Positions 42,467-52,538 of a DNA stretch of 64,000 nucleotides are shown piece by piece. Each line of letters begins with the position of its first letter. Within the stretch, counting starts at the first letter, position 1. The stretch is from the NCBI RefSeq assembly GCF_024758505.1, contig NZ_CP077970.1, positions 5,084,001 through 5,148,000 on the forward strand, in the 5' to 3' direction. Made by a program: the position numbers and the translations under genes. A model generated the notes under the pieces. It was not told the DNA's origin, made no database searches, and was given only the letters and a program-made list of their open reading frames with translations. Source of the stretch: Bradyrhizobium arachidis (GTDB lineage Bacteria; Pseudomonadota; Alphaproteobacteria; Rhizobiales; Xanthobacteraceae).

Positions 42467-42817
42467 CTACGCCTTCTTTGTTTTCTTCGGCCGCTTCTTC
42501 ACCTTGGCACGCTGGGCCGCGGCGAGTGCTGCCCTCGCCCACTCCGCAAGCTCCTCGGAATCGTCGAACAGGCGCGCCGGCAACTGCCAGTAGGAATTGA
42601 CCGTCACCGTCTTGGCGCGGGTCTGGTACTGGAAAGGTTTTGAGCCCTCGGCCTCGAAGCTGGGGATGGTCACCTCATCGGCGCGGAGATAGAGGCCGGC
42701 ACGAAGCGAAAGCGCAAAGTTGGTACCGTCGGCGGAGATGCCGTAGCCGGAAAACATCTTTCGGATGGTGACGGGGCCGAAATCGGCGAACAGGTCGATC
42801 AGGAATTCGCGGTCCAT
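42467..42817 (-). CDS. TfoX N-terminal-domain protein
   Basis: A 116-residue protein with the TfoX-N fold: MDREFLIDLFADFGPVTIRKMFSGYGISADGTNFALSL, then a YWQLPARLFDD segment and a lysine-rich tail (KVKKRPKKTKKA). The full TfoX competence regulator has a second domain that is absent here; single-domain members are common in this family and their role is unknown. Start at 42817 matches the family N-terminus; the frame is open to 42946 through a repeat. Confidence 0.8.
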   Translation of the reverse strand: MDREFLIDLFADFGPVTIRKMFSGYGISADGTNFALSLRAGLYLRADEVTIPSFEAEGSKPFQYQTRAKTVTVNSYWQLPARLFDDSEELAEWARAALAAAQRAKVKKRPKKTKKA

Positions 42818-42838
42818 GGCCACAACTGTCTCCCCATC

Positions 42839-42978
42839 GTCGTCCTGGCGAAAGCCAGGACCCATTACCACAGGGAGGAGTTTTGCGAAGACTGACCGTT
42901 GGACTACAGCGCACGGTACTGACATCTCCCGCCATCGAGAGATCACGCGGTATGGGTCCTGGCCTTCGCCAGGACGAC
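42839..42978. repeat. Intergenic palindromic repeat (GTCGTCCTGGCGAAAGCC family)
   Basis: Arms GTCGTCCTGGCGAAAGCCAG and GGCCTTCGCCAGGACGAC enclose about 100 bases, with inner arms AGGACCCATTACC and GGTATGGGTCCT. It fills the gap between tfoX-N and sufA genes. Confidence 0.8.
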
Positions 42979-42994
42979 AGCGGAGTAAGACGAA

Positions 42995-43390
42995 CTAACC
43001 GTCGACCTTGGCTGGCTTCAATTCCACGGACTCGCCGCAGCCGCAGGCGGAGATCTGGTTGGGGTTGTTGAAGACGAACTGCGCCGACATCTTGTCGACC
43101 TTGTAGTCCATCTCGGTGCCGAGCAGGAACAGCACAGCCTTGGGATCGACCAGGATCTTGACGCCCTTGTCCTCGACGACCTCGTCGGTCGGGCGGATGT
43201 CGTGGGCATATTCGACCGTGTAGGACTGGCCCGCGCAGCCGCCGTTCTTCACGCCGACACGAAGGCCGACGATCTCGGAATCGGCGCGCTTGGTGAGCTC
43301 GCTGATGCGCTGGGCCGCGGCGTCAGTCAGCCGCATGACCTGCGGGCGCGGCCGCTTCGGCTTGACGGGAGCTGATGTTACCTGGGTCAT
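42995..43390 (-). CDS. sufA: Iron-sulfur assembly A-type carrier protein
   Basis: A 131-residue HesB/IscA-family protein with a short basic N-terminal extension. The conserved cysteines are in VKNGGCAGQSY and SACGCGESV, the set that holds a [2Fe-2S] or [4Fe-4S] cluster for delivery. It is the last gene of the suf operon, 72 bp behind sufT. In this family the gene is named sufA on the basis of position. Confidence 0.9.
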   Translation of the reverse strand: MTQVTSAPVKPKRPRPQVMRLTDAAAQRISELTKRADSEIVGLRVGVKNGGCAGQSYTVEYAHDIRPTDEVVEDKGVKILVDPKAVLFLLGTEMDYKVDKMSAQFVFNNPNQISACGCGESVELKPAKVDG

Positions 43391-43462
43391 CTTATCTATG
43401 TGGTCCGTTCGGATGTGAATTCAATCCAGCAAGTTCAGTACCAACGCCCGTCTCACCCACAC

Positions 43463-43834
43463 TCACCACATGTTGAGCACGAGGCGGGCCTCGTCGCTCA
43501 TCCGCTCCGGCGTCCAGGCGGGTTCCCAGATCACCTTGACGTCGACTACGCCGACGCCGGGAACGCTGGCGACCGCATTCTCGACCATGGTGGGCAATTC
43601 GCCGGCAGCCGGGCAGTTCGGCGTCGTCAGCGTCATCAACACGTCGACGGAGCGGTCGTCCTTGATCTCGACCTTGTAGATCAGACCGAGCTCGTAGATG
43701 TCGGCCGGGATTTCGGGATCGAACACGGTCTTGAGCCCCGCGATGATCTCGCGCGACAGCCGCTCGGTTTCCTCCGGCGGCAGCGCCGAATGCGTTTCCA
43801 TCGGATTGGCTTTGACTTCGGCCGTATCGGTCAT
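43463..43834 (-). CDS. sufT: SUF-system DUF59/MIP18-family protein
   Basis: A 123-residue protein with the DUF59 fold. The signature VFDPEIPADIYELGLIYKVEI and TLTTPNCPAAGELPTMVENAV, with the Cys of NCPAA, fits MIP18/PaaD/SufT proteins, which assist in cluster maturation or delivery. Its first four bases overlap the stop of sufS, so they are translationally coupled. Confidence 0.9.
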   Translation of the reverse strand: MTDTAEVKANPMETHSALPPEETERLSREIIAGLKTVFDPEIPADIYELGLIYKVEIKDDRSVDVLMTLTTPNCPAAGELPTMVENAVASVPGVGVVDVKVIWEPAWTPERMSDEARLVLNMW

Positions 43835-45078
43835 GCGAACAGATCCCGCGCCTTCAGCAGCGCCTGTACCAGATGGTCGACTTCTTCCCGCGTATTATAC
43901 ATGCCGAAGGACGCCCGGCACGTTGCGGTGACGTTGAACCGCTCTAAAAGCGGCATCACGCAATGCGTTCCGGCGCGCACCGCGATGCCCTGGCGGTCGA
44001 TCACCGTGGCGACGTCGTGGGCGTGCGCGCCCTTCAGCTCGAAGGAGATCACCGGGCCCTTGCCGCGCGCGGTGCCGATCAGCCGCAGCGAGTTGATCTC
44101 GCGCAGGCGATCCTGGGCATAGGTCAGGAGATCGTGCTCGTGCGCGGCGATGCGCTCCTTGCCGATCGAATTGACGTAGTCGATGGCGGCGCCCAGGCCC
44201 ACCGCCTCGACGATCGCGGGCGTGCCGGCCTCGAACTTGTGCGGGGGGTCTCCATAGGTGACGACGTCACGCGAGACCTCGCGGATCATCTCGCCGCCGC
44301 CATTATAGGGACGCATCGCGACGAGGTGGTCGTACTTGGCATAGAGCACGCCGATGCCGGTCGGCCCGTACAGCTTGTGGCCGGTGAAGACGTAGAAATC
44401 GGCGTCGATGTCCTGCACGTCGATATTGAGGTGCACGGCGCCCTGGCTGCCGTCGACCAGAACAGGAATGCCGCGGGCGTGGGCGATCTTCACGACGTCC
44501 TTCACGGGCACGATGGTGCCGAGCGCGTTCGACATCTGCGTGATCGCGACCAGCTTGGTCTTCGGGCTCAGGAGCTTCTCGAACTCGTCGATCAGGAAAT
44601 TGCCTTCGTCGTCGACCGGCGCCCACTTGATTACCGCGCCATGACGCTCCCTGAGGAAATGCCAGGGCACGATGTTGGAGTGGTGCTCCATGATCGAGAT
44701 GACGATCTCGTCGCCCGTCTTGATGTTGGGCTCGCCCCAGGACGACGCCACGAGGTTGATCGCCTCGGTCGCGTTGCGGGTGAAGATGATCTCCTCGGTG
44801 CGGCGCGCGTTGAGGAACTGCGCCACCTTGGCGCGGCCGCCCTCATAGGCTTCGGTCGCGGCATTGGCGAGGTAATGCAGGCCGCGATGCACGTTGGCGT
44901 ATTCGCTCGTATAGGCCTGCGTCATGCGGTCGAGCACGGCTGACGGTTTTTGTGCTGACGCCGCGTTGTCGAGATAGACCAGCGGCTTGCCATAGACCTG
45001 CATGGCGAGTGCCGGAAAGTCCTGGCGCACCCGGGCGACGTCGTAGGACCCGTTGAGGACGGCGGGATGCGTGCTCAT
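43831..45078 (-). CDS. sufS: Cysteine desulfurase SufS (group II)
   Basis: A 415-residue PLP enzyme that removes sulfur from cysteine for SufBCD. PLP lysine is in TGHKLYGPTGIG, and the active-site Cys is in RAGTHCVMPLL, the group II context. It overlaps sufD by 4 bp and sufT by 4 bp. No SufE gene is seen in the window, so the sulfur-transfer partner may be elsewhere. Confidence 0.93.
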   Translation of the reverse strand: MSTHPAVLNGSYDVARVRQDFPALAMQVYGKPLVYLDNAASAQKPSAVLDRMTQAYTSEYANVHRGLHYLANAATEAYEGGRAKVAQFLNARRTEEIIFTRNATEAINLVASSWGEPNIKTGDEIVISIMEHHSNIVPWHFLRERHGAVIKWAPVDDEGNFLIDEFEKLLSPKTKLVAITQMSNALGTIVPVKDVVKIAHARGIPVLVDGSQGAVHLNIDVQDIDADFYVFTGHKLYGPTGIGVLYAKYDHLVAMRPYNGGGEMIREVSRDVVTYGDPPHKFEAGTPAIVEAVGLGAAIDYVNSIGKERIAAHEHDLLTYAQDRLREINSLRLIGTARGKGPVISFELKGAHAHDVATVIDRQGIAVRAGTHCVMPLLERFNVTATCRASFGMYNTREEVDHLVQALLKARDLFA

Positions 45079-46382
45079 GACCGTCGCTCCAGCCAGCGTT
45101 CGGCCACGCCGACCACATGCGCACGCAGATCGTCATCGGCGATCTGCTCGATCGCCTCGCCGACGAAGGCCTGGATCAGGAGCGCCTGGGCGTCCTTCTC
45201 GGGCAGGCCGCGGGCGCGCAGGTAGAACAGCAGCGTGTCGTCGAGCGCGCCGGCGGTGGCGCCGTGGCCGCAGGAAACGTCGTCGGCGAAGATCTCGAGC
45301 TCGGGCTTGTTGTCGGCCTCGGCTTCATCCGAGAGCAAGAGCGCCCGGGTCATCATCTTGCCGTCGGTCTTCTGCGCGTCGGGACGCACGATGATGCGGC
45401 CCTGGAACACCGAATGCGCGCGATCGTCGATCACGGCACGGAAGATCTCGCGACTGGTGCAATTGGGAACGGCATGGTCGACGACCAGAGTCAGGTCGCC
45501 ATGCTCTGTCTTCTTCAGGAGGTTCACGCCGTTGATGGAGAGGTCACTGCCTTCGCCAGCGAACGTAATGAAGCCCTGTAGGCGGCTCACCGCGCCGCCA
45601 GTCGTCATGTTGAAGAAGTTCACCTTGGTGTTGGCGCCAACGGTGACGAATTGCGAGGTGATGTTCACGGCGTCAGGCGCATCATCCATCAGGCGGATAT
45701 GCGCGACGTCTGCGTCGTCGCCGATCGAGACGATGACGGCATCGTTGACCAGGTAGGCCTTCGCCCCGGCCGAAACAAAACTCTCGATAATGGTGGCGCG
45801 GGCGCCCTTCCCGATCCGCACCTGCGAGCGGGTGAACGCCGAGGCCGAAGCCGCGGTCGCGACATGGATGATCTGGACCGGCGCGGACAGTTGCGCCCCG
45901 CCGGCGATCTCAAGCACGACACCGTCGGTCGCCATCGCCGCGTTCAGCGAGATCACCGCATCGGTCGAGTCAGTCGCAAGAATATCGCCGGCATCCTTCT
46001 CCAGCGTTTCGCGCAGCGTCTTGAGGTTGACCCCGGCGACGATCGCCTTGACGTCGGACAGATCGGCCGCGAAGACGCCATCGACCAGCACCAGCCGGCA
46101 GGCGCCTGCTATCGCGTGAGCCTTCACCGCGTCGGCAGCCTTCGACAGCGCCGAGGCATCGGGCGCTGCCGCCAGCGGCAGCACCTCGCCGACCAGCGCG
46201 CGCAGATCGGTGTATTTCCACTCCTCGATCCGGCGGTGCGGCAGGCCGAGACGCTCATAGGTCTCAAAGGCCTGGCGGCGCGCCGCAGATATCGCAGGCG
46301 AACCCGGCAGCCGGCCTTCAGCGCTGGCGAAGAGATCGCTCACCGCGCGGCTGCTCCCGGTCTTGGCCAAAGCAACGTTCAT
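45075..46382 (-). CDS. sufD: Fe-S cluster scaffold protein SufD
   Basis: A 435-residue SufB/SufD-family protein with the beta-helix core; the C-terminal part has SCGHGATAGALDDTLLFYLRARGLPEKDAQALL, typical of SufD. It partners SufB and SufC in the SUF scaffold. It lies 12 bp from sufC and overlaps sufS by 4 bp. Confidence 0.93.
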   Translation of the reverse strand: MNVALAKTGSSRAVSDLFASAEGRLPGSPAISAARRQAFETYERLGLPHRRIEEWKYTDLRALVGEVLPLAAAPDASALSKAADAVKAHAIAGACRLVLVDGVFAADLSDVKAIVAGVNLKTLRETLEKDAGDILATDSTDAVISLNAAMATDGVVLEIAGGAQLSAPVQIIHVATAASASAFTRSQVRIGKGARATIIESFVSAGAKAYLVNDAVIVSIGDDADVAHIRLMDDAPDAVNITSQFVTVGANTKVNFFNMTTGGAVSRLQGFITFAGEGSDLSINGVNLLKKTEHGDLTLVVDHAVPNCTSREIFRAVIDDRAHSVFQGRIIVRPDAQKTDGKMMTRALLLSDEAEADNKPELEIFADDVSCGHGATAGALDDTLLFYLRARGLPEKDAQALLIQAFVGEAIEQIADDDLRAHVVGVAERWLERRS

Positions 46383-46394
46383 CCCTCAAATCCC

Positions 46395-47147
46395 TTACGC
46401 GGCGTCCTCGAACTGGGTGTAGCCGGACGCTTCCAGCTCCAGCGCCAGATCCTTGCCGCCGCTCTTCACCACGCGCCCCCTGGACATCACGTGCACGAAG
46501 TCGGGCACGATGTAGTTGAGCAGGCGCTGATAGTGGGTGATGACGACCATCGCGCGCCCCGGCGAGCGCAGCGCGTTGACGCCGTCGGCGGCAATGCGCA
46601 GCGCGTCGATGTCGAGGCCGGAATCCATCTCGTCGAGGATGCAGAGGCTCGGTTCGAACAGTGCCATCTGCAGCACCTCGTTGCGCTTCTTCTCGCCGCC
46701 GGAGAAGCCGACATTGACGCCGCGCTTGAGCATGTCCTGCGGGATGTTCAGCGATTTGGCGACCTCGCGGACCTTCTTGAGAAAGTCCGGCGTCGAATAT
46801 TCACTCTCGCCGCGCGCCTTGCGCTGCGCATTCAGCGCGGTGCGCAGGAAGGTCATGGTGGCAACGCCGGGAATTTCCACCGGGTACTGGAACGCCAGGA
46901 ACACGCCCTTGGCGGCGCGCTCGTCCGGGTCCATCTCCAGGAGGTCTTCACCCCTAAACAGGATCTGGCCGTCGGTGACCTCATAGCCGGGCTTGCCGGC
47001 GATGACATGCGACAGCGTCGACTTGCCGGAGCCGTTCGGCCCCATGATCGCGTGCACCTCGCCCTCGTTCACGGTCAGCGTCAGCCCGTGGAGAATCTCG
47101 CGCTCCTCGACACGGACTTTCAGGTCTTTCACTTCAAGCAATGGCAT
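46395..47147 (-). CDS. sufC: SUF-system ATPase SufC
   Basis: A 250-residue ABC-type ATPase. Walker A is GPNGSGKSTL, the signature is FSGGEKKRNE and Walker B is LCILDEMDSGLD. SufC drives conformational change of SufB/SufD. It lies 62 bp downstream of sufB and 12 bp upstream of sufD. Confidence 0.95.
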   Translation of the reverse strand: MPLLEVKDLKVRVEEREILHGLTLTVNEGEVHAIMGPNGSGKSTLSHVIAGKPGYEVTDGQILFRGEDLLEMDPDERAAKGVFLAFQYPVEIPGVATMTFLRTALNAQRKARGESEYSTPDFLKKVREVAKSLNIPQDMLKRGVNVGFSGGEKKRNEVLQMALFEPSLCILDEMDSGLDIDALRIAADGVNALRSPGRAMVVITHYQRLLNYIVPDFVHVMSRGRVVKSGGKDLALELEASGYTQFEDAA

Positions 47148-47209
47148 TTTGGTTCCAGTCTATTCAAATGATGCATGGAGCGCCGAAGCGCGCCGCGAGG
47201 GCCGGTGGA

Positions 47210-48706
<1,497 letters not shown>

Positions 48707-48790
48707 CCATTCCTCCGCTCGCGGTTTCAAGGACCGCGGTGGATCAAACTCGAACGACTTCTACGATGTTTTCTCGCGCAAAGCACGCCC

Positions 48791-48805
48791 TTAGAACCGT
48801 TCTGG
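48791..48805. promoter_or_regulatory. Candidate Irr box (ICE-like) before sufB
   Basis: TTAGAACCGTTCTGG contains AGAA-N3-TTCT, close to the iron control element consensus of Irr in rhizobia (TTTAGAA-N3-TTCTAAA). It is about 85-100 bases upstream of the sufB start. The left half fits well and the right half partly. It could repress suf genes under iron limitation or link them to haem-iron status. Confidence 0.5.
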
Positions 48806-48819
48806 CCGTGTTTCGTCGC

Positions 48820-49959
48820 TCAACCCTTAAGTAGGGTATTACCAAGCTTTCGCCAAGCCTCCAGGGCCCGATTGATGTCCGCCTCCTGCGTGGACCAGCC
48901 CAGACTGAGGCGCACCGCTCCCTGCGCCGCCTGGGGGTCGAGCCCCATGGCCGAAAGCACATGAGATGGTTGGACTTTTCCGGAGGAACAGGCCGACCCG
49001 GAGGACACCGCAATTCCTTCCAGATCGAAGCCGATGACAGCGGTTTCCGCCTTCAATCCGGGCGCGGTGAACAGAGTGGTATTTGGCAACCGTTGCACGG
49101 CATCCGAAAACACCGTTATCCCCTTAGTTTCGCGCAAGCCGTTTTCCAAGCGAATCCGGAGGCTTGCGAGCCTGTTCGCATCCTCCGCCAAAGCCTCAAT
49201 GCCGACGCGAACCGCCGCGCCGAATCCCGCAATGCCCGCGACATTCTCGGTTCCAGCACGACGGCCGAGTTCCTGGCCGCCGCCCCTGAGCTGCGGCTCC
49301 AGCCCCGCAACACCCTCCGCGAAGACCAGCGCGCCAATCCCCTTGGGACCGCCGATCTTGTGCGCAGAGAAGGTCGCAAGATCGGCGCCTACCGCCTTGA
49401 TATCGAATGGAATTTTTCCAAGTGCCTGGATCGCGTCGACGTGCAGCAGGCCGCCCGCCTCATGGACAATCGCGGCTGCTTCAGAAACCGGTTGAAGCGC
49501 CCCGGTCTCGTTGTTGGCCGCCATGACCGACACCAGCGCCGGCGGCCCAGAGCCGAGCAGCATCCTCAAATGGTGGAGGTCGACGACCCCGGCGGGCGTC
49601 ACCTTGATCTGGCTGACAGCAGCCGTGGAGAATCGGCCCCCCGCGAGCACAGAGGCGTGCTCGATGGCCGACACCAACAACCGCTCCACCGGACCAGCGG
49701 CGGCGCTCCGCAAGCCCGGCGACAGCGCCAGCGCATTGGCCTCGGTTCCAGCCGAGGTGAAAATGACGTTGCGTGGCAAGGCGCCGACTGCGCCTGCCAG
49801 GACCGCCCGCGCCGCCTCGACCAGCCGCCGCGCCTCCCGGCCCTCGGCATGGACCGAGGAAGGATTACCGACCAGCTCATAGGCCGCAACCATCGCCATC
49901 AGCGCCTCGGGGCGCAGCGGCGTGGTCGCATTCCAGTCGAGATAGACGCGATTGGGCAT
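48820..49959 (-). CDS. Cysteine desulfurase (IscS/NifS type, group I)
   Basis: A 379-residue PLP-dependent desulfurase. The PLP lysine is in SAHKIGGPKGIGALVF, and the active-site Cys is in VSSGSACSSGKVQPSH, the group I type, in contrast to sufS downstream. Such an extra desulfurase at the head of the suf operon is common in Bradyrhizobium and relatives. It could supply sulfur for other thiolations (tRNA or cofactors). A gap of about 110 bp with a candidate Irr box separates it from sufB, so sufB may have its own promoter. Confidence 0.9.
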   Translation of the reverse strand: MPNRVYLDWNATTPLRPEALMAMVAAYELVGNPSSVHAEGREARRLVEAARAVLAGAVGALPRNVIFTSAGTEANALALSPGLRSAAAGPVERLLVSAIEHASVLAGGRFSTAAVSQIKVTPAGVVDLHHLRMLLGSGPPALVSVMAANNETGALQPVSEAAAIVHEAGGLLHVDAIQALGKIPFDIKAVGADLATFSAHKIGGPKGIGALVFAEGVAGLEPQLRGGGQELGRRAGTENVAGIAGFGAAVRVGIEALAEDANRLASLRIRLENGLRETKGITVFSDAVQRLPNTTLFTAPGLKAETAVIGFDLEGIAVSSGSACSSGKVQPSHVLSAMGLDPQAAQGAVRLSLGWSTQEADINRALEAWRKLGNTLLKG

Positions 49960-50010
49960 GCCGCCCTCTTAGCACCTTTTGCCATCAGGCCAATCGCAAG
50001 GCGGCCCGCT

Positions 50011-51204
50011 TCAGGCCGGCTGCTGCTGCGCCATTCCGGCCGAGCGGCGCGGCTCCAACCGCAGTCCAAACAGCGGCCGCAGCCAGGCGATCCGCCGCAC
50101 GACCTCATAGGTGACCACACAGGAGAGCGCGGTGCCACCGATCACAATGGAGGCCTCGCTTGCAGCCGACAGATCGCTGCCCCGGAGCGCGTGTGCGATC
50201 ACGATGATCGCGGTCTGATGCACGATGTAATAGGGAAAGATCGCGTCGGTCAGGTAGCGGCGCACGGGTCCATCGGCCGTGAAGTGCCGCCGCGCAAAGC
50301 CGAGCACCGCGGCCATGGCGAGCCATTGATAACAACCATAGACCAAACTCGCGAACCATCTCAGCGCCGGCGACGGTGCAAACAGACCGGCGCGAACCAG
50401 AATAAACATTACGAACAGCATTGCTGCGGCGGCCAGCGCGGTCCAGCGTTGACGCTCGATGTCGCGCCAGATGCCGTCCTCCCTTGCCAGCAGGAATCCG
50501 ACCAGAAACGCCGTCGCAAAGTCCGCATGGTTGTACCAATCGCCGAACAGCGCATGCGTCGATGGGAAGGCCGGGAACAGGAACAACCGCCAGGCCGCGA
50601 ACAACAGGCACGGCAGGATCAGAACCCCAGGTCCCGTGAGTAGCGCGCCAAGCCGCAAACCCAGCCGATCGGCCAGCACCGGCCACAGCCAGAGCACGCC
50701 GACCAGCGCTGTCGTGTAGACCCACAGATAGACCACGAACCAGAGATGGTTCCAGGTCGGCAGCACGATGCACGGGTTCGGGCAGAATTGCGAGCCGAAC
50801 GCCAAATAGTGCTTGATGTAAAAGTCCGTGAACCCTTGGGGATAGCCGAGCGCTTCGACGATCTGCAGATAGGACTGCGGCGGCACGATCACGAGCATGC
50901 CGAAGACCAGGGGGATCAGGAGCCGCGCCGAGCGCGAGCGCACGAAGGCGGCGAGGTCGTACTTACGCAGCATGAAGCGGGTGGCGACGCCCGAAACCAG
51001 GAACAACAGCGACAGCCGCCAGGGATTGAGGACCAGCATCAAGGGCTCGAGCCAGGTCAGGCGGTGCACGCTCTTGATGTGAAATCCCCAGGACACGTAG
51101 AGCATGCCGACGTGGTAGAAGATCAGCAGCCCGAAGGCTAAAATCCTCACCCAGTCGAGATCGATGCGCCGTTCCGAGGCCGGGAGTTGCTGCGGTGTTG
51201 ACAT
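50011..51204 (-). CDS. Membrane acyltransferase (acyltransferase-3 family)
   Basis: A 397-residue protein with about ten hydrophobic segments. The N-terminal RIDLDWVRILAFGLLIFYHVGMLY (with the putative catalytic His) and FLVSGVATRFML fit acyltransferase family 3, which modifies exopolysaccharides, LPS or membrane lipids (OafA/NodX/OpgC type). The start at 51204 has AAGGAG; the frame is open further to 51444. The gene is divergent from the LytTR regulator gene with a 44-bp spacer, so a regulatory link is likely. Confidence 0.85.
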   Translation of the reverse strand: MSTPQQLPASERRIDLDWVRILAFGLLIFYHVGMLYVSWGFHIKSVHRLTWLEPLMLVLNPWRLSLLFLVSGVATRFMLRKYDLAAFVRSRSARLLIPLVFGMLVIVPPQSYLQIVEALGYPQGFTDFYIKHYLAFGSQFCPNPCIVLPTWNHLWFVVYLWVYTTALVGVLWLWPVLADRLGLRLGALLTGPGVLILPCLLFAAWRLFLFPAFPSTHALFGDWYNHADFATAFLVGFLLAREDGIWRDIERQRWTALAAAAMLFVMFILVRAGLFAPSPALRWFASLVYGCYQWLAMAAVLGFARRHFTADGPVRRYLTDAIFPYYIVHQTAIIVIAHALRGSDLSAASEASIVIGGTALSCVVTYEVVRRIAWLRPLFGLRLEPRRSAGMAQQQPA

Positions 51205-51248
51205 GGTTTTCTGCTCCTTGACGGGACGCCAAGCACGGTTCTTTGGCC
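51205..51248. promoter_or_regulatory. Compact divergent promoter region between acyltransferase and LytTR genes
   Basis: Only 44 bp separate the divergent starts at 51204 and 51249, so the two promoters must overlap each other or the coding regions. This favours joint control by the LytTR protein, but no LytTR direct repeat could be pinned down by eye. Confidence 0.4.
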
Positions 51249-52205
51249 ATGGCTGACACCGAAAATGCCCCACAAACCGAGCGCGTCGAGCCGGTTTGGG
51301 ACCAGGACCGGGAGCGAGGGGATGAGCCGCCGCGCCTGGGGACCAGCCCTGGGACGAGCGGCGGACTTTTGGGGACCAGTGGCGACTGGACGATTTTCGG
51401 CGCGATCGCGGCTGTCGCGCTGGCAATCGGAATCGTGAATGCACTCTCCGGCGCTCAGGACGCCGCCTGGCGCGGCGACAGTTCCGACATCGGCCGGCGG
51501 CTGTTCTGGGAGGCGTCGAGCATCGCCGTCATCCTGCTGCTGCTGCCGATCCTGGTGCTCGCCATCAGGCGCATGCGCCGCGCACCCAGCCTCGTCCTGC
51601 GGGCCGGGATTGGCGTGGCCGCCCTGCTCGGCTTCTCGGCCCTCCACATCACCGGCATGGTCTGGATCCGGAAGCTCGTGCTCTGGCTCGCCGGGGGCGC
51701 CTACGACTTCCGTTTCTCGCTTGCGACGGTTCTGTACGAGTTTCGCAAGGATGCCGTGGCCGTCCTCCTGATCGGCGGCACGCTTTGGCTGCTCGAAAGC
51801 CGGCGTGAACTGAAGAGGGCTGCAATAGTCACCCCCTCCGCGACGGCCGGGCCGTCTCCGCTTCCCGACCTGATCTGGCTCCGGGACGGCGCAAGCCGCA
51901 TTCGCGTCGCACCGCGCGACATCCTGTGGGTCGCCTCCGCCGGCAATTACATCGAATACCGCCTCACCGACGGCACCCAGCACCTCATCCGCGGGACGCT
52001 GGCGACGGCTGAAGCCGAGCTGGCCCGCTTCCACATTGTTCGCGTTCACCGGACCAAACTTGCCAATCTCGATCGCGTGGCGGGCGTGGACCTCAACCCG
52101 TCAGGCGATTTCGAGCTCACCTTCGACAACGGGCAGACACTGGGAGGCAGCCGGCGCTACCGGTCCTCGGTGACCGCGTTCGGGGATCGCACGACATCAG
52201 CGTGA
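51249..52205 (+). CDS. Membrane-anchored LytTR-family DNA-binding protein
   Basis: A 318-residue regulator with an N-terminal cytoplasmic segment (about 1-45), about four transmembrane segments (for example FGAIAAVALAIGIV, SIAVILLLLPILVLA, GIGVAALLGFSALHI) and a C-terminal LytTR domain (about 210-312): IWLRDGASRIRVAPRDILWVASAGNYIEYRL, HLIRGTLATAEAEL, FHIVRVHRTKLANL. There is no receiver domain, so it senses by itself through the membrane part. It is divergent from the acyltransferase gene, its likely target. Confidence 0.85.
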   Translation: MADTENAPQTERVEPVWDQDRERGDEPPRLGTSPGTSGGLLGTSGDWTIFGAIAAVALAIGIVNALSGAQDAAWRGDSSDIGRRLFWEASSIAVILLLLPILVLAIRRMRRAPSLVLRAGIGVAALLGFSALHITGMVWIRKLVLWLAGGAYDFRFSLATVLYEFRKDAVAVLLIGGTLWLLESRRELKRAAIVTPSATAGPSPLPDLIWLRDGASRIRVAPRDILWVASAGNYIEYRLTDGTQHLIRGTLATAEAELARFHIVRVHRTKLANLDRVAGVDLNPSGDFELTFDNGQTLGGSRRYRSSVTAFGDRTTSA

Positions 52206-52538
52206 ATCGGGCCGGCGCCTTGGCATCTCCGCTAAATCATCGTGATTTCAATCGGTTGCGCGCACTGCCGGGCCCGACGAACCTGCCGTCGTTCGGATTG
52301 CGACGCGATGGTGACGGGCTAACCTCTTGAACTCATTGGGCGATGTTCAAGATGCTTGCTTTTTGACCCTCGCCTCATGTTAGAACGCGCGCGTCAGTTC
52401 ACCGCGCGCTCTCAGCGCATCACCGCGAGGCGCGCCCTCTCCCCCTTCATTCGCTTCATCGGCACGCGAGCCGACGAGGCCCGAACAATCGATTGATTAC
52501 CGAGGATCATCTTCAAGGGATCAATCCAGAGACCATCC
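52206..52538. other. Intergenic region upstream of alpha/beta-hydrolase gene
   Basis: About 330 bp. It carries a perfect inverted repeat with 8-bp arms at 52325-52352 (TCTTGAAC-N12-GTTCAAGA). A TTGACC at 52363 may belong to a promoter. No gene is supported. Confidence 0.5.
52325..52352. promoter_or_regulatory. Inverted repeat, possible operator
   Basis: TCTTGAAC and GTTCAAGA are perfect inverted arms separated by 12 bases. The size is compatible with a dimeric regulator's operator or with a weak hairpin. It lies about 190 bases upstream of the hydrolase start. Confidence 0.45.
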
